A stretch of 64,000 bases of DNA from Watersipora subatra (Eukaryota; Bryozoa; Gymnolaemata; Cheilostomatida; Watersiporidae), in assembly GCF_963576615.1 (NCBI RefSeq), contig NC_088708.1, forward strand, positions 25,799,191-25,863,190, read 5' to 3'. Under the pieces are notes generated by a model that worked only from the letters and a program-made list of their open reading frames with translations, had not been told where the DNA came from and did no database searches. The position numbers and the translations under genes are program-made. Below, in pieces: positions 39,401 to 54,400 of the stretch. Positions within the stretch are counted from its first letter, which is position 1, and every line of letters begins with the position of its first letter.

Positions 39401-42400
39401 GGATGACCAGAACTTGCGGATGACCAGAACTTGCGGATGACCAGAACTTGCGGATGACCAGAACTTGCGGATGACCAGTACTTGCGGATGACCAGGACTT
39501 GCGGATGACCAGAACTTGCGGATGACCAGAACTTGCGGATGACCAGGACTTGCGGATGACCAGAACTTGCGGATGACCAGAACTTGCGGATGACCAGAAC
39601 TTGCGGATGACCAGAACTTGCGGATGACCAGAACTTGCGGATGACCAGAACTTGCGGATGACCAGAACTTGCGGATGACCAGAACTTGCGGATGACCAGA
39701 ACTTGCGGATGACCAGAACTTGCGGATGACCAGAACTTGCGGATGACCAGGACTTGCGGATGACCAGAACTTGCGGATGACCAGAACTTGCGGATGACCA
39801 GAACTTGAGGATGACCAGGACTTGCGGATGACCAGAACTTGCGGATGACCAGAACTTGCGGATGACCAGAACTTGCGGATGACCAGAACTTGCGGATGAC
39901 CAGAACTTGCGGATGACCAGAACTTGCGGATGACCAGAACTTGCGGATGACCAGAACTTGCGGATGACCAGAACTTGCGGATGACCAGAACTTGCGGATG
40001 ACCAGAACTTGCGGATGACCAGAACTTGCGGATGACCAGAACTTGCGGATGACCAGAACTTGCGAATGACCAGAACTTGCGGATGACCAGAACTTGCGGA
40101 TGACCAGAACTTGCGGATGACCAGAACTTGCGGATGACCAGAACTTACGAATGACCAGTATTTGCGGATTAACCCGTAACCCGTCATGCAAACATAGTGA
40201 CAGTCATGCTGAACACACTTCTGAGAAAGTGAGACAGACTGCTTGATCGTTTGTTTGATTTTTCTGATTACAGTATAAAAACTGGAATTTATGTTGTCCA
40301 ATGATTAATGACTTGCATTTATGTTAACAGATGATTAAAGACTACACGTATAATTATGATGAGGTGCAAGAAACAGCTGGTTACAAAAACCAACCAGTAG
40401 TGTGCTGTCATAATGTAAAAATTAAATATGTAGAACTGTCTTACTAGACGGCAGTGTGGTTCCATTATGTCAGTTGTCTTCATAACCCCCTAATTATTCT
40501 TACCACACTGTAATACCAATACCTAGCAACAGATGATGTAAACAATGACAGTACTGTGGAAGTCGAATAGACGATAACATACCTTCACTTCATCCTTCAT
40601 ATCCCACCTTCTAGCCCAGATGAGGCAGCAGAGGTAGAAGCAGGCGAGAGATACCATCACTGAAAACACTAAAGGGTTTTGATCCAACCCCTTGAAGCTG
40701 CTGTAGGAAAAGTCGATCGTGTTGAACGGAGAAGATAAGCTCGACCCGAAGCTTATACCTGTAAGAGATGGTAGAATGCACCAGGGTTGTATTACAAAAC
40801 CTGTTTATTTTCAAAAACTTTCTTGAAATGAGACGTCAACAATAAAGATTGGTGGTATATTTGAATAAACAATGAATTTTTTCAAGAAAACACAGAATTA
40901 GTAAACAGAGATCGTAAACAGCACTAACTACTAGACAGGCTTTAATAGAAATTTTACAATGAAGTAGTTCTCAATTTATTTAGATTTTGGTTAAAAGATT
41001 TTAAAGCTCTTTTTGCAAATTATGCAAGTGTAACAAGATTAAGCAAAGGGCGTCGCATTTAAAAATCAATGTTTCACTGATTTATCTCCATTTTGCTCAG
41101 TTAGTAAATTAGGGTTTAGCTGGTTGTTACAATGTAACCAAAGGTTCAGTTAGTCGCTTATGGAATTACAGCAGACGTGCTTTTAAAGAAGGCACAACAG
41201 TGGCGAAGTTTACGCATTATGCTTGGATAGTTACAGGGCAGACCACTTCACTTTAATCATGCGCAATTTACTCAGAAATTTTTTTTTAGAACCGTTTGGC
41301 ATGCGTGTACGCAAGCAATTATGAATTGTATATAACTATCTATTAAGGAGTTTAATGCTCTGGGCAACACATTATTATCACATTATTTCAGTTGTTAGAG
41401 ACTTCTGAAAAATTTTTTAAGTTAAGAGATGGCTTGTCACGAAAACAAACCTTATCACTAACATAATTACGGGCGTCTTGTCACACTACCCAATTTTTTA
41501 GATACATATTGCGAAGAAATCTAAGTCTATTATATGTCACTGTTTATTAGTAGTCAAGAAATTCTTGCAAAGCTAAACTGGTGATAAAAGAAGTGTACCA
41601 TAAGTATAAGAAATCCATTCTAAGTACTCAATCAGATAAACCGATGAGTATGAGGTATAAACTGGCTGATAGTTGACTGATTTAAGGATGGCCTATAGTT
41701 CCTATAGTTCATATAGTTCCTATAGTTCATATAGTTCCTATAGTTCCTATAGTTCCTATAGTTCATATAGTTCCTATAGTTCATATAGTTCATATAGTTC
41801 CTATAGTTCCTATAGTTCCTATAGTTCCTATAGTTCCTATAGTTCCTATAGTTCATATAGTTCATATAGTTCATATAGTTCATATAGTTCCTATAGTTCC
41901 TATAGTTCCTATAGTTCCTATAGTTCCTATAGTTCCTATAGTTCCTATAGTTCATATAGTTCATATAGTTCCTATAGTTCCTATAGTTCCTATAGTTCCT
42001 ATAGTTCCTATAGTACCTATAGTTCCTATAGTTCCTATAGTTCCTATAGTTCATATAGTTCATATAGTTCCTAGAGTTCCTATAGTTCCTATAGTTCATA
42101 TAGTTCCTATAGTTCATATAGTTCCTATAGTTACTATAGTTCATATAGTTCATATAGTTCCTATAGTTCCTACAGTTCCTATAGTTCCTATAGTTCATAT
42201 AGTTCCTATAGTTCCTATAGTTCCTATAGTTCATATAGTTCCTATAGTTCCTATAGTTCCTATAGTTCCTATAGTTACTATAGTTCATATAGTTCCTATA
42301 GTTCATATAGTTCATATAGTTCCTATAGTTCCTATAGTTCCTATAGTTCCTATAGTTCCTATAGTTCCTATAGTTCTCCAGCTTGAATTCATCCTGATTC

Positions 42401-45400
42401 ATGCTGCATTTTGACCAACACCAGAACAAGCAGCTCTATATACAGTCTCTCGCAGATGTTACTCGAGTTCAATTCTTATTCTTGTTTCTGACAGCTGCTT
42501 TATTACTGCAACTAACCTCCAAAGGGATTGTACTTTTGGCTGCCACCTGTCTCCCATGCTGCCGTAGTTGAATCCATCAATGAGGGCGGTTTATCAACGG
42601 TGATAGTTGAACAGATGCAATGAGTCTTCTCGGCTGTGGTAAGTGGCCCAACCTGTATTGTGTACCACATAGTACATATATCATGTGTACTTGTATTGTG
42701 TACCGCATAGTACATATATCATGTGTACCTGTATTGTGCACCACATAGTACATATGTCATGTGTACTTGTATTGTGTGCCGCATAGTACATATATCATGT
42801 GTACCTGTATTGTGTACCGCTTAGTACATATATCATGTGTGCCTGTATTGTGTACCGGATAGTACATATATCATGTGTGCCTGTATTGTGTACCACATAG
42901 TACATAGGTAGGCTATATCATGTGTGTCTGTATTGTGTACCGCATAGTACATATATCATGTCAAAACTAATTTTCGACTCATGATCATAAGTATGCAACT
43001 GTATAACACATATGATCATAAGTATGCAGCTGTATGACTCATATGACCATAAGTATGCAACTGTACGACTCATATGATCATAAGTATGCAGCTGTATGAC
43101 TCATATGATCATAAGTATGCAACTGTATGACTCATATGATCATAAGTATGCAGCTGTATGACTCATATGATCATAAGTATGCAACTGTATGACTCATATG
43201 ATCATAAGTATGCAGCTGTATGACTCATATGATCATAAGTATGCAACTGTATGACTCATATGATCATAAGTATGCAACTGTATGACTCATATGATCATAA
43301 GTATGCAGCTGTATGACTCATATGATCATAAGTATGCAGCTGTATGATTCATATGGCCATAAGTATGCAACTGTATGACTCATATGATCATAAGTATACA
43401 GCTGTATGACTCATATGATCATAAGTATACAACTGTATGACACATGCATGCATTTACTTAATAATTTCTATAGCAACTCTACAGCTCATCTCAGAACGGC
43501 CTTCACCGTAGCATGAAGAGCGCTAGGTTATGCCACGCTGAGAGTTCGAATTGGTGCAGGCAGATCATGAACCTACCAAGCATAAGCACACAAAATGAAA
43601 ATCCAATTTGCATGGCCAATTTCTGTTGTCACCGCTTGCCATAGACTTATTAACTATACTAGTAACTATAATAATAGTATAGTTAATAGGTCTGTCGCTT
43701 GCTGACTAACGGCTTACCGTAGTCGGAGATTGCAAGTGGAAATCAAAGCTGTGCTGTGTCTGAATATGCCAACAGCATCATCATCAGTAAATCACGGCAA
43801 AAAGTCTAGTACATATATCTGTACATACAGTGTATATCTTGGGATGAAACTTTAAAGAGCTTTAAACAAAAACATTTTCAAAAAGTGCGCCATAAAAATA
43901 TTTGATCATGCTTTAGTGAAACATTTTTGTACATTTAAACAATAGCTCAGTTTTTCAAGCTGCTATAAAATTCTGCTATACACAATTCTATACATCTCCA
44001 CTATACAATTTGATAATAATATGACGGCCATGAATATACCAATAATTTTATAAGCAATTTAAAACTCACTTTTAATATTGTTTAATAAACTATTACGTAC
44101 TTATGGTAATTATGTGATTTCATTCAATTTAAACAGCACTGTAATACTTTTGGTAACACGATATGTGATTAAAACTATGGTTTTGCGTGAAGCTTTGCGG
44201 TTACAATATAATATTGTGGACAACTCCATAACATCATAGTTGTGCAAGACTTATGGTCGTAATAAAAAAGAAATTATAATTAGAATAGCTAGACAACAGA
44301 GTTATCTTATACAGATATAATGATCATCAGGACAAAAAATATGGCAGCATATTATTTTTTTGAATACTAAACAAACTCCATAAGCACTTAGTAGAGATAT
44401 TACAAGTTGGTAAAAAAAACAAATTCAAAATATGAGAATTGCACCAATCAATAAGCACTCTTGCTGATCTGACACGTCTGTCAAACTTCCATGTATCCGG
44501 AGCTGCGCTCTTTGCTTGTGAAAGCAGAAAATTGTAAGCTGATTGCTATGGTACTAAGATCAACCACCTCAGAGTTGTTACCTTCGATGACTAGGGCTGC
44601 CAAATGACCAATTAGAAGAGACCTTTTAAAACAATAAATGCTGATGAAAAATGAGTAAAGACAATTTTCACGTGCAACACCTTCTTTAGTTATTACTAGC
44701 CAACGATGGCTGCTGTTAAGAAGTGTCACCTTACCTCACACCCTTCAGTACTCCAGTCATCGAGGGCGGGATCAAAGAACCGACACTGGGCAGACATAGA
44801 TGTCATTTCATAGTGAAGGCTATAGTCTGGTCCCCAAAACGGATCCGCAGAGCGACGCTGTCTGTTCGACTGTTCACTTCGATGGAAAAACTCAACGATG
44901 TAATAGATATATGTGTATGCCTCTCTGCAAACAAACAAGCCATAGGATTTTCAGAATGTTAGAAACAAAGCTAAGAAATTGCCAAAAGATTTTCAAACAG
45001 CTGCCAGCGAATTAGTGTCATGCTAAATGCTTTTTGAAATTTTATGTTGAGCTTCTACATGTAATATAAAATATAAAAGAATTGCTACTGCGAGAGCACT
45101 AGAGTTTTAACTTGCAAATAATAAACTAAATAAGTTTATCAAATGCTTGAATGCGGTGAAGAGAACCAAAGGGTTGAGCCAAGAGAATCATGACCGACAT
45201 ATGTTCAGTTGACTCACAAGTTGAGAACTGAATTGGAGATGAAGCAGGTATCATTATTGAGTTGATAGGGTTGTACTGATGGAGGTAAGCTTGTGTTAGA
45301 TCCGCTATACGTCGTATGGAAAGATTTCTCATCTAAAAAATATTTCCCATATAATCTAAGTTTGGTAAAAACACTACTAGAAAGTGAAAAATTAGCCGAT

Positions 45401-48400
45401 AGGTAGCAAATGATACTTCCTACTAGAGGGCAGTTCAGTAGCAACATTTTTTGTCAAATAACCACTTGCGATGATCAACAAATCCGAGGCTCAAATCGCT
45501 TTTTTAGATGGCTAAAGTTGTCAGCTTTTTTTGTAGAGAGAAAACAACTCCATACCTGTCTTAATACAACTCCAGTAATTTGCTGCTCATAACAAAACAG
45601 ACTTTCTCCATCACAGCAAGAGCAGATACATGTACTAGCGATTCTGGGTGCATGTCTACAGGTTAACTGAGCGACCACAATGACACTTAGATTTACCAGA
45701 CTGTATGAAATAAGTTAGGCGGTTTGTGCCTTGCCTGTTTCTGGCAACCTTAACAGTTATAAGCATGCAATAAACCCAATTTGCTGTTACAGATGTAGAC
45801 ATGTTCAAGTAGCTGAAGTGAACTCCTAGATGCCTGTACTGGCTGTTTGGCGAGCAGAGCATTATGTATTGCAACATACAGAAGAATAATGTGTCCTCAG
45901 CTGCGCATTGCCCAGAAATGTGTGCAGTGTATTGAAGTTACATTTAATATACATATGTATATATGTATACATTCACTAGCTGTGCTACCCGACGTTGCTC
46001 GCCCGAGTATTAAAAATCAGCTAATAAACAATGAGAGGTAATGAGAGTTGCCTGCCACCCACTATCAGCCTGGTACATTGCCAATGGATAATTTGAGTAA
46101 GCTTACTAACAAGAGCTACCGCTACGCCATCCCTTTGCATCGTGCATAAAAACGGTTGCCTATTTGCTTCAATATAGCGACATTTATCGCCTAGTGAATT
46201 CACTTGTGTGGCTGAATTAGTAAAGCGTCGGACGGGTGAACTGGAGGGTCTGAGATCAAATATTCTGCGATACAAAAACTTTATTATAAGATTTTCATAG
46301 CTATTGCTGGAACGACTCACCAACATGGAGTTGATGAATTATATCTATAATAGATATATGATAGATATGTAATGTAGATATACATATGTACATAAAGTGT
46401 GTATAAGCACAGTTTATGGAAATTTGTCTTCTCGCTAACAGGAGAGCCACTTATACTCACCACCAGAACCCAGTTCACACATGTAGTCATAGTCACTCGT
46501 TTTCACTGTACTTGCACCATCTTTTTCTGTCTTCAGGTAAATTCTGAGACCTATATCACTGAGGTCCAGTGAAATATTACCTGTAAATTCTGCAAAAAGA
46601 TGTGATGAAGATAGAGCTTCAACATGATATATATCTAGACCCCAAACCTAAAAGACTAAACAATCAATGACCTGATCACACTAAATATAGAGCTATTTAC
46701 TTTATATTTACCAATTATTTACTTTATATTTACTTTATATGTAAATATAAAGTAAATAACTGTTGGTCTTTTAGTGTAAAGTTCATCTACAGTTATCTTA
46801 AATATATATGCTTTCAGAGCTAACTGCGAAGATGTGATAAACTTGCTTTATGCATTTGTTTAAAAAGATAAGACAACTCTTGATGTGAAACAAGAATGCC
46901 GATGTGAAGAAACAATAGTTAGGGCTTTGCACTAAAGAATTTTACAGTTTTACTTACTCATAAATCAAACATCAAAAGTCATTCATTCAAAAGCTTACAT
47001 ACTTAATCTAAAACTAAGAAGATAAGTTAAAATCTTGCAAGTAATAAAATAGAGGTCTGTTAACGATAGCTAGCAGTTCATTCAATCTAGAAAAACGGAA
47101 GAACAGCTATGAGATTGCCACAATTCAAAATAAATAAATAAATTTTCGGTGAGTTTTTCAAGTGGACCAAAGGAGTGACAAGGTGCAAAAGGAAAAGTAG
47201 AGCTGTACACAAAATGAGTTTTAAGCTAAAGAAGAAGACGGGTCATGCGCCACGTCCCCTAGCATACAGCAAGATTCTCACCAGCGGCTGTCTGTGTACT
47301 GTTGATAAAGAATGGGGTAGTTATTGCGTTGTCGGTAAAGTTGGTAGGATTGGTTGAGTTGGTAGAGTTGGTAGAGTTGGTAGCATTGAAATTGGCGACT
47401 AGTATTGGTCTCATCACGATCGACAAAGAGACATGAGGTGCGATAAGAAGCTGCAAAGAGAAGCCATAGTACAAGAGTTTTGTGATTACAGTACTCTAGT
47501 CATATTACAACAGTCCCGTTACTACAGTACTCTAGCCATATTACAACAGTCCCGTTACTACAGTACTCTAGTCATATTACAACAGTCCCGTTACTACAGT
47601 ACTCTAGTCATATTACAACAGTCCCGTTACTGCAGTACTCTAGTCATATTACAACAGTCCCGTTACTACAGTACTCTAGTCATAGTACAACAGTCCTGTA
47701 ATTAGAGTACTCTAGTTATAGTACAACAGGCCTGTTACTACAGTGCTCTAGCCATAGTACAACAGTCTTGTTACTACAGTACTCTAGCCATAGTACGATA
47801 GTCTTGTTACCACAGTACTCTAGTCATAGTACAACAGACCTGTTACTACAGTACTTTAGCCACAGTACAACAGACATGTTACTGCAGTACTCTAGCCATA
47901 GTACAACAGACCTGTTACTTCAGTACTCTTGCCACAGTACAACAGACATGTTACTGCAGTACTCTAGCCATAGTACAACAGACCTGTTACTACAGTGCTC
48001 TAGCCATAGTACAACAGTCTTGTTACTACAGTACTCTAGCCATAGTACAACAGACCTGTTACTTCAGTACTTTAGCCACAGTACAACAGACATGTTACTG
48101 CAGTACTTTAGCCATAGTACAACAGACATGTTACTGCAGTACTCTAGCCATAGTACAACAGACCTGTTACTACAGTACTCTAGCCATAGTGCAACAGTCT
48201 TGTTACCACAGTACTCTAGTCATAGTACAACAGGCCTGTTACTACAGTGCTCTAGCCATAGTACAACAGTCTTGTTACTTCAGTACTTTAGCCACAGTAC
48301 AACAGACATGTTACTGCAGTACTCTAGCCATAGTACAACAGACCTGTTACTACAGTACTCTAGCCATAGTACAACAGTCTTGTTACCACAGTACTCTAGT

Positions 48401-51400
48401 CATAGTACAACAGGCCTGTTACTACAGTGCTCTAGCCATAGTACAACAGTCTTGTTACTACAGTACTCTAGCCATAGTACGATAGTCTTGTTACCACAGT
48501 GCTCTAGCCATAGTACAACAGTCTTGTTACCACAGTACTCTAGCCATAGTACAACAGACCTGTTACTTCAGTACTCTAGCCACAGTACAACAGACATGTT
48601 ACTGCAGTACTCTAGCCATAGTACAACAGACCTGTTATTACAGTGCTCTAACCATAGTACAACAGTCTTGTTACTACAGTACTCTAGCCATAATACGATA
48701 GTCTTGTTACCACAGTACTCTAGCCATAGTACAACAGGCCTGTTACTACAGTACTCTAGCAATGTTGTACGTTTTAAATAATGTGGGACATTTTGAACTG
48801 GGGAATTGCTTACAAATTAAACTATACTGACCTTCCGCACAGAACTGACATTGCCTGATCCAAATGGATAGGTGACAGGTGCTTGAGATGGCGCTTGCGG
48901 CGATGGTATAAATAAATTGTGTGATCTATTTGGACTGTTTTCTGTAAAAATATATCACCATAATCACGACGCTCAAAAGGATGTTGAAATTAAAAAAGCT
49001 GCTGTGATAGTAAGTTGAAAAAAGTTTGAATAACTCGCTGACATGCAAAGCAATGCATAAACTAGAATATACACAGAAGAAAAAATAAAGGATGAGCCAT
49101 GGTAATTAGCAACTAAATGCATTTCAACAGCCGCGAGACGTTCCAATTCTTCCAGTTATAAATAGCAAATTTATGAATTATTTTAAAATTATTATTTTAA
49201 ATATTTATTTTTATAAATTAGAAGTGAGTAAAGTCTGCTGCCATGAAAGCATACCGAGATGAACTGAACCGCCTTCCGTCGTACTCTCAATGACGAGTCT
49301 CATTGTCCTCGAGTCGGTAGAGTTTTCATCTAGCTCGCTATAGAATGGGTTGTTCATGGATGTCAGCTAGAACAGATAAAGTCATATCTGATGACAACAG
49401 GTATGAGAAAGTATGGTATGAGCTAGATGACCTTCTGTGGCATTGCATCGATAAACAATAAATGAGGTGCGCAGCAATAAGCACATCACGCAATGACGAT
49501 GGATGAAGTTAACAGCGATATACGGATACAAGCTCAACATGCTGACATACACATGTATGTACACAAAGTAAGAAAGCATACAGAATTTTTAACAAAAAAT
49601 CTTACAAATACTGTTTATTAAAAAGCACGACTTAATAATTGGTCGGAAATAGAAGCGGGTAGACTAGCAAAAGAATAAAAGTAAAGATTTACTTTGTAAC
49701 AAACAAAAGAAACATTTTTGGTGTCACAATTTTTATACGTTTGTATAGCTGTGATTTCACTGACTGATCAAGGCAATGCTTGCTTGTAAGAGAAACAAAC
49801 TCTCAAGCTGAAAAGAAGCATCTGACACAAGCCGTTTACACTCGGCAGTTGGGAATGCAAAAATCACAAAACGATCGACTGATGCAATTTATAATAGAAC
49901 AGCCAATAAAAATAATAAACTATCAACTAGTTTTTAAAATCAATAATTAAACAACCAGAAATCAAAGTTACTCAACAACTAACAGAGGATAAACACGCAT
50001 TGAGTGACTATTGGCTGAGATCAGCCAATAGTCACAAATAGTTTTAAAGATAGACTGCTGACGATTGCTATAAGAACAACTGGAGGGCTGCTCATTTATG
50101 GTTTATAAGTGAGAGTCTAGTGATGGGCAATTGAGAACTGCAAAATGGCACACAAAATATTAGCTGTAAACATATCCCAACATACATAGTGACTCATGAG
50201 TGCAAGATGTTATTAAAAGTGATTAGAGCAGAAGAATGTGTAGAACTGAACACACGACACTGTGTCATGTAAACCTGAACACAACACTGTGTCATGTAAA
50301 CCTGAACACACAACACTGTGTCATGTAAATCTGAACACAACACTGTGTCATGTAAACCTGAAAACACAACACTGTGTCATGTAAATCTGAACACAACACT
50401 GTGTCTTGTAAACCTAAACACACAACACTGTGTCATGTAAACCTGAACACAACACTGTCATGTAAATCTGAACACAACACTGTGTCTTGTAAACCTAAAC
50501 ACACAACACTGTGTCATGTAAACCTGAACACAACCCTGTGTCATGTAAACCTGAACACACAACACTGTGATATATAAACCTGAACACACAACACTGTGTC
50601 TTGTAAACCTAAACACACAACACTGTGTCTTGTAAACCTAAACACACAACACTGTGTCATGTAAACCTGAACACAACCCTGTGTCATGTAAACCTGAACA
50701 CACAACACTGTGTCATGTAAACCTGAACACACAACACTGTGTCATGTAAACCTGAACACACAACCCTGTGTCATGTAAACCTGAACACACAACACTGTGT
50801 CATGTAAACCTGAACACACAACACTGTGTCATGTAAACCTGAACACACAACACTGTGTCATGTAAACCTGAACACACAACCCTGTGTCATGTAAACCTGA
50901 ACACACAACACTGTGTCATGTAAACCTGAACACACAACACTGTGATATATAAGCTTGAACACACAACTAAACACACTAAACAAGCCCAATAATTTAGCTG
51001 AGACTATAGCAAGAGTAAGAGTATAGTAAGAGCAGTACCATCGTAATCATTTCTAATGGCTCCGAAGTGTTTGGGTTGCCCAGAGTTCCCTGCGTGTCAG
51101 TTAGCATTATACTGCCCCCATCTGATGTCGCCATATTCCCTGCAAAAGAAGCGCCAATTCTTACCCTTTGCAAATCTTAAAAGAGCATTGGGAGTGCGAG
51201 GCACAAATGACTGTCAATTCATTCACCTCTATAAGCAATGCATGCAGTTGCTGTGCAACATGACAAGGAATTATTCGGGCAGCAACTATGCCTCATCAAT
51301 AATATGCAAATGATGATGTAATAAAAACATCTTAACCAAACACACCTAAAAGTTAGACATCCATTTCTCTCTATGAAAGGCAATATTTAAAGTTAATGTG

Positions 51401-54400
51401 AAGGAGCTGCAGAATATGCAGTTACTCATACATACTAGTTCCTGAGGCAGCACAAGTCCATAATCACTTCATAGAAATTATCTGTAGCTTACCAGAAAGG
51501 TGTAATCGGACCCAGCAGACAAAGGTTTACATTTTTTATAGGTCCTAAACTTCTTATTAGCACCTATAAAATGTCTGAGGTGCGAACGATGTATGCACCT
51601 TATACAAAGCTCATCAAATGTGCAGCTTTTAGACTAGATGTAGCTTTATAGACAATGTGTAGGTGTAAAGGCTATCTTTAGTAATAAAAATTGTAAATCT
51701 ATAGACTCAGTATAGCATTATAGGCTGTGTCAAAACTTATAGACTATGTATGCATTTATAGACTACGTGTGTAATTATATACTATGTATGTGTATATAGA
51801 CTATGTGTGTATTTATAGACTATGTTTGTATTTATAGACTATGTATGTATTTATTAATTATATATGTATTTATAGACTATGAATCGTTTTATATGCTATG
51901 CAAAAATTTGTAGTCTATGTAAATATTTGAAGACTATAAAGATATTTATAGATTATGTGGAGATTTACAGACTGTGTATAGATTTATAGTATAAACAGTG
52001 TATAGATTACGTATATGCATATATTAGTACAATATTTATAGATTTACACACTATGTATAGATTATTATACTATGTTTAAATTTATAAACTATTTGCCAAT
52101 TGATAGACTGTGTATAGATTTATCGACTATTTATAAATTACGCTCAGATTTGTAAACCGTATATAGATTTAAAAATTGAGTGTAGATTTGTAGATCATCC
52201 TACGACCAAACACGAGCGAAGCGATTGTTTGGGAGCTTTATGATAAATGCATATGCGCACACAACTCCCGAAAAATTATCCATCAACGCCCGTTACCAGA
52301 CCATTGTACCAAATCCTATCAAAAGATTTAACAATTTTTCTGTGAAGTCGTTCAAGTATAATAATGATACAAAACACATATAAACATGTTTAATACGTTA
52401 CCAAGTTTTTGAAAAGTTGACGCAATATCCTAAAACTAATCCATCTGATCGGATTATACATAAATAGACAGATTAATTCGGCCTAAAATCGCAATAAAAG
52501 CTTGAAAAACTTTTTTAATCAAAATTAAGACCGGCCAACAAAACGCCGATAAGGCCGTGCGACAGAGAGTAGAACCATTAAGTCGTGTGCATTTCACGAG
52601 AAAAACGTGCACATTTCACCAGTCTATGGCATTGTCCGATTGCCGAAGGTTTCTGTAATTAACGTAGAAGTACTGAAAAGTAATCGTTTCCTTTTTGCCG
52701 ATTCTGTCGGACTCTGACATTTTGGACACTCATAATGAGTACTTTGGTATTCCAACTGATGTCTAAAGCAGTGAAAGTAAAGGAAATAACGAGGATATTT
52801 TTTTAACGATTCTTATAAGATTATTACAATATTTAATTGTAAGAATAACTATTCGATTTTATAAGATTTAGTTATGAGAATAATCATTCGAATTTACAAG
52901 ATCGAAGTGTATAGTGACCGATGGTGTGCAATATGTTACTGTTATTATTTTTCTAAAGTATTTGTTGATGGTCCTACGGCTGTGCCCAATTTTGTGGGAC
53001 TGCCAAGCCGTTTTTAATATCTGCAAAATTAAGTAACAGGCTTACATTTTCTTGAAGATATACATGTATTTCTATGACAACCAGCTAAAATCTGTTTAGA
53101 TTTTTAAATTCAGCTTCACTTTTTTAAATATAAATACAGACATCTAGATAAATATCACAACTTCTTGATATTGGTTGCTATGACCAATGATATACAGCTT
53201 CCCAGCCTGTGTATATATTACGCAGCAGCTTGCCATTTTACTTCTAATATTGCATTTCTCCTATTGCAGGGGAGAGATACAAACATATAATATTTTCCTT
53301 TCATTATTGCTGTTCGTTGTACATAATAACACTCAGTACATTACAGCTACCATTACAGCTACCATTGCAGCTACCATTGCAGTTCTCCCATTGCACTGCA
53401 GTGCCATTTGACTGGTAATATTGCATTTCTCAACCAGCAGTACCCTTTCTTTTTCTATTATCACTTTGGCCGTGGGCTGTATGACAGGGAAATATGTAGT
53501 ATATAGATATATAAACTATAAATTTATAGGCAATGTATAGATTTACAGAAATTGTGTAAAATTTGATGCTGCTTAAATGTATGAAATATAAGTTGATCCT
53601 AGACTATTGGTAGCATTATAGACTATGGATATCATTATAGACTATGGATAGCATTATAGACTATGGGTAGCATTATAGACTATGGGTAGCATTATAGACT
53701 ATGGGTAGCATTATAGACTATGGATAGCATTATAGACTATGGGTAGCATTATAGACTATGGGTAGCATTATAGACTATGGATATCATTGTAGACTATGGA
53801 TAGCATTATAGACTATGGATATCATTATAGACTATGGGTAGCATTATAGACTATGGATATCATTATAGACTATGGGTAGCATTATAGACTATGGATATCA
53901 TTATAGACTATGGGTAGCATTATAGACTATGCTATATATTCTTATTAGCTACTTTTAAACAGACCTTCAAAACTCTCAACCAAGTTCTTAGAAGTGGCAA
54001 GGTTAAGCTTTGGTGAGGAAATCTGTTCCGGAGTCTCTCCAGGAACAAGAGTGTTGGTGAGAACTTCTCCGATAGAAGTAAGAAGGCCCAAAGTATTTTC
54101 AAGACTGGTCTGGTCCTGCAAACAATTATATTTATAATTACAAACAGTTATATGAATGTTTTACATATAATATCATTATTAAAAACTCATCAAATTCACT
54201 GCAAAGATGTTTGATAATTTGAAGGTGCATGTATACCTCACCAGAAATTTACAACGTGAGTAAATCTATCCAACATCGCTCTATTTTTACGGTTTTAGCT
54301 TCCTCCCAAAACTACACAGTTGAAAGAGCATGTGAATGAAATGACCACAGGGCAAGTCTTAACAAATAATCAGCATCTAGATTCTAGATCTACTATTTAA

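Noticed and set aside
39052..40301. Overlapping ORFs of 379 and 371 codons on minus
   Set aside because: They are translations of the 17-bp minisatellite, whose unit has no stop in any minus-strand frame. No start context, splice signals or domain.
41632..42429. Ser-Tyr (plus) and Asn-Tyr-Arg (minus) repeat proteins
   Set aside because: Product of a 9-bp repeat. The array lies between two polycystin exons that splice in phase without it.
43500..43575. tRNA gene
   Set aside because: A-box and B-box words are present, but no intact cloverleaf can be folded by eye; a SINE remnant is more likely.
45126..45332. 68-codon minus ORF starting MRNLSIRR
   Set aside because: It overlaps exon 13 in another frame. 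Only the frame reading DEKSFHTTY joins both neighbours in phase.
46451..46460. Alternative donor GA/GTATAA for exon 12
   Set aside because: It would join exon 12 straight to exon 14 in phase, but the GTGAGT donor at 46460 plus exon 13 (45332-45218) uses much better splice sites and also fits.
47768..48781. 337-codon plus-strand ORF
   Set aside because: By-product of a 36-bp repeat inside a polycystin intron; the other strand and frames are also partly open.
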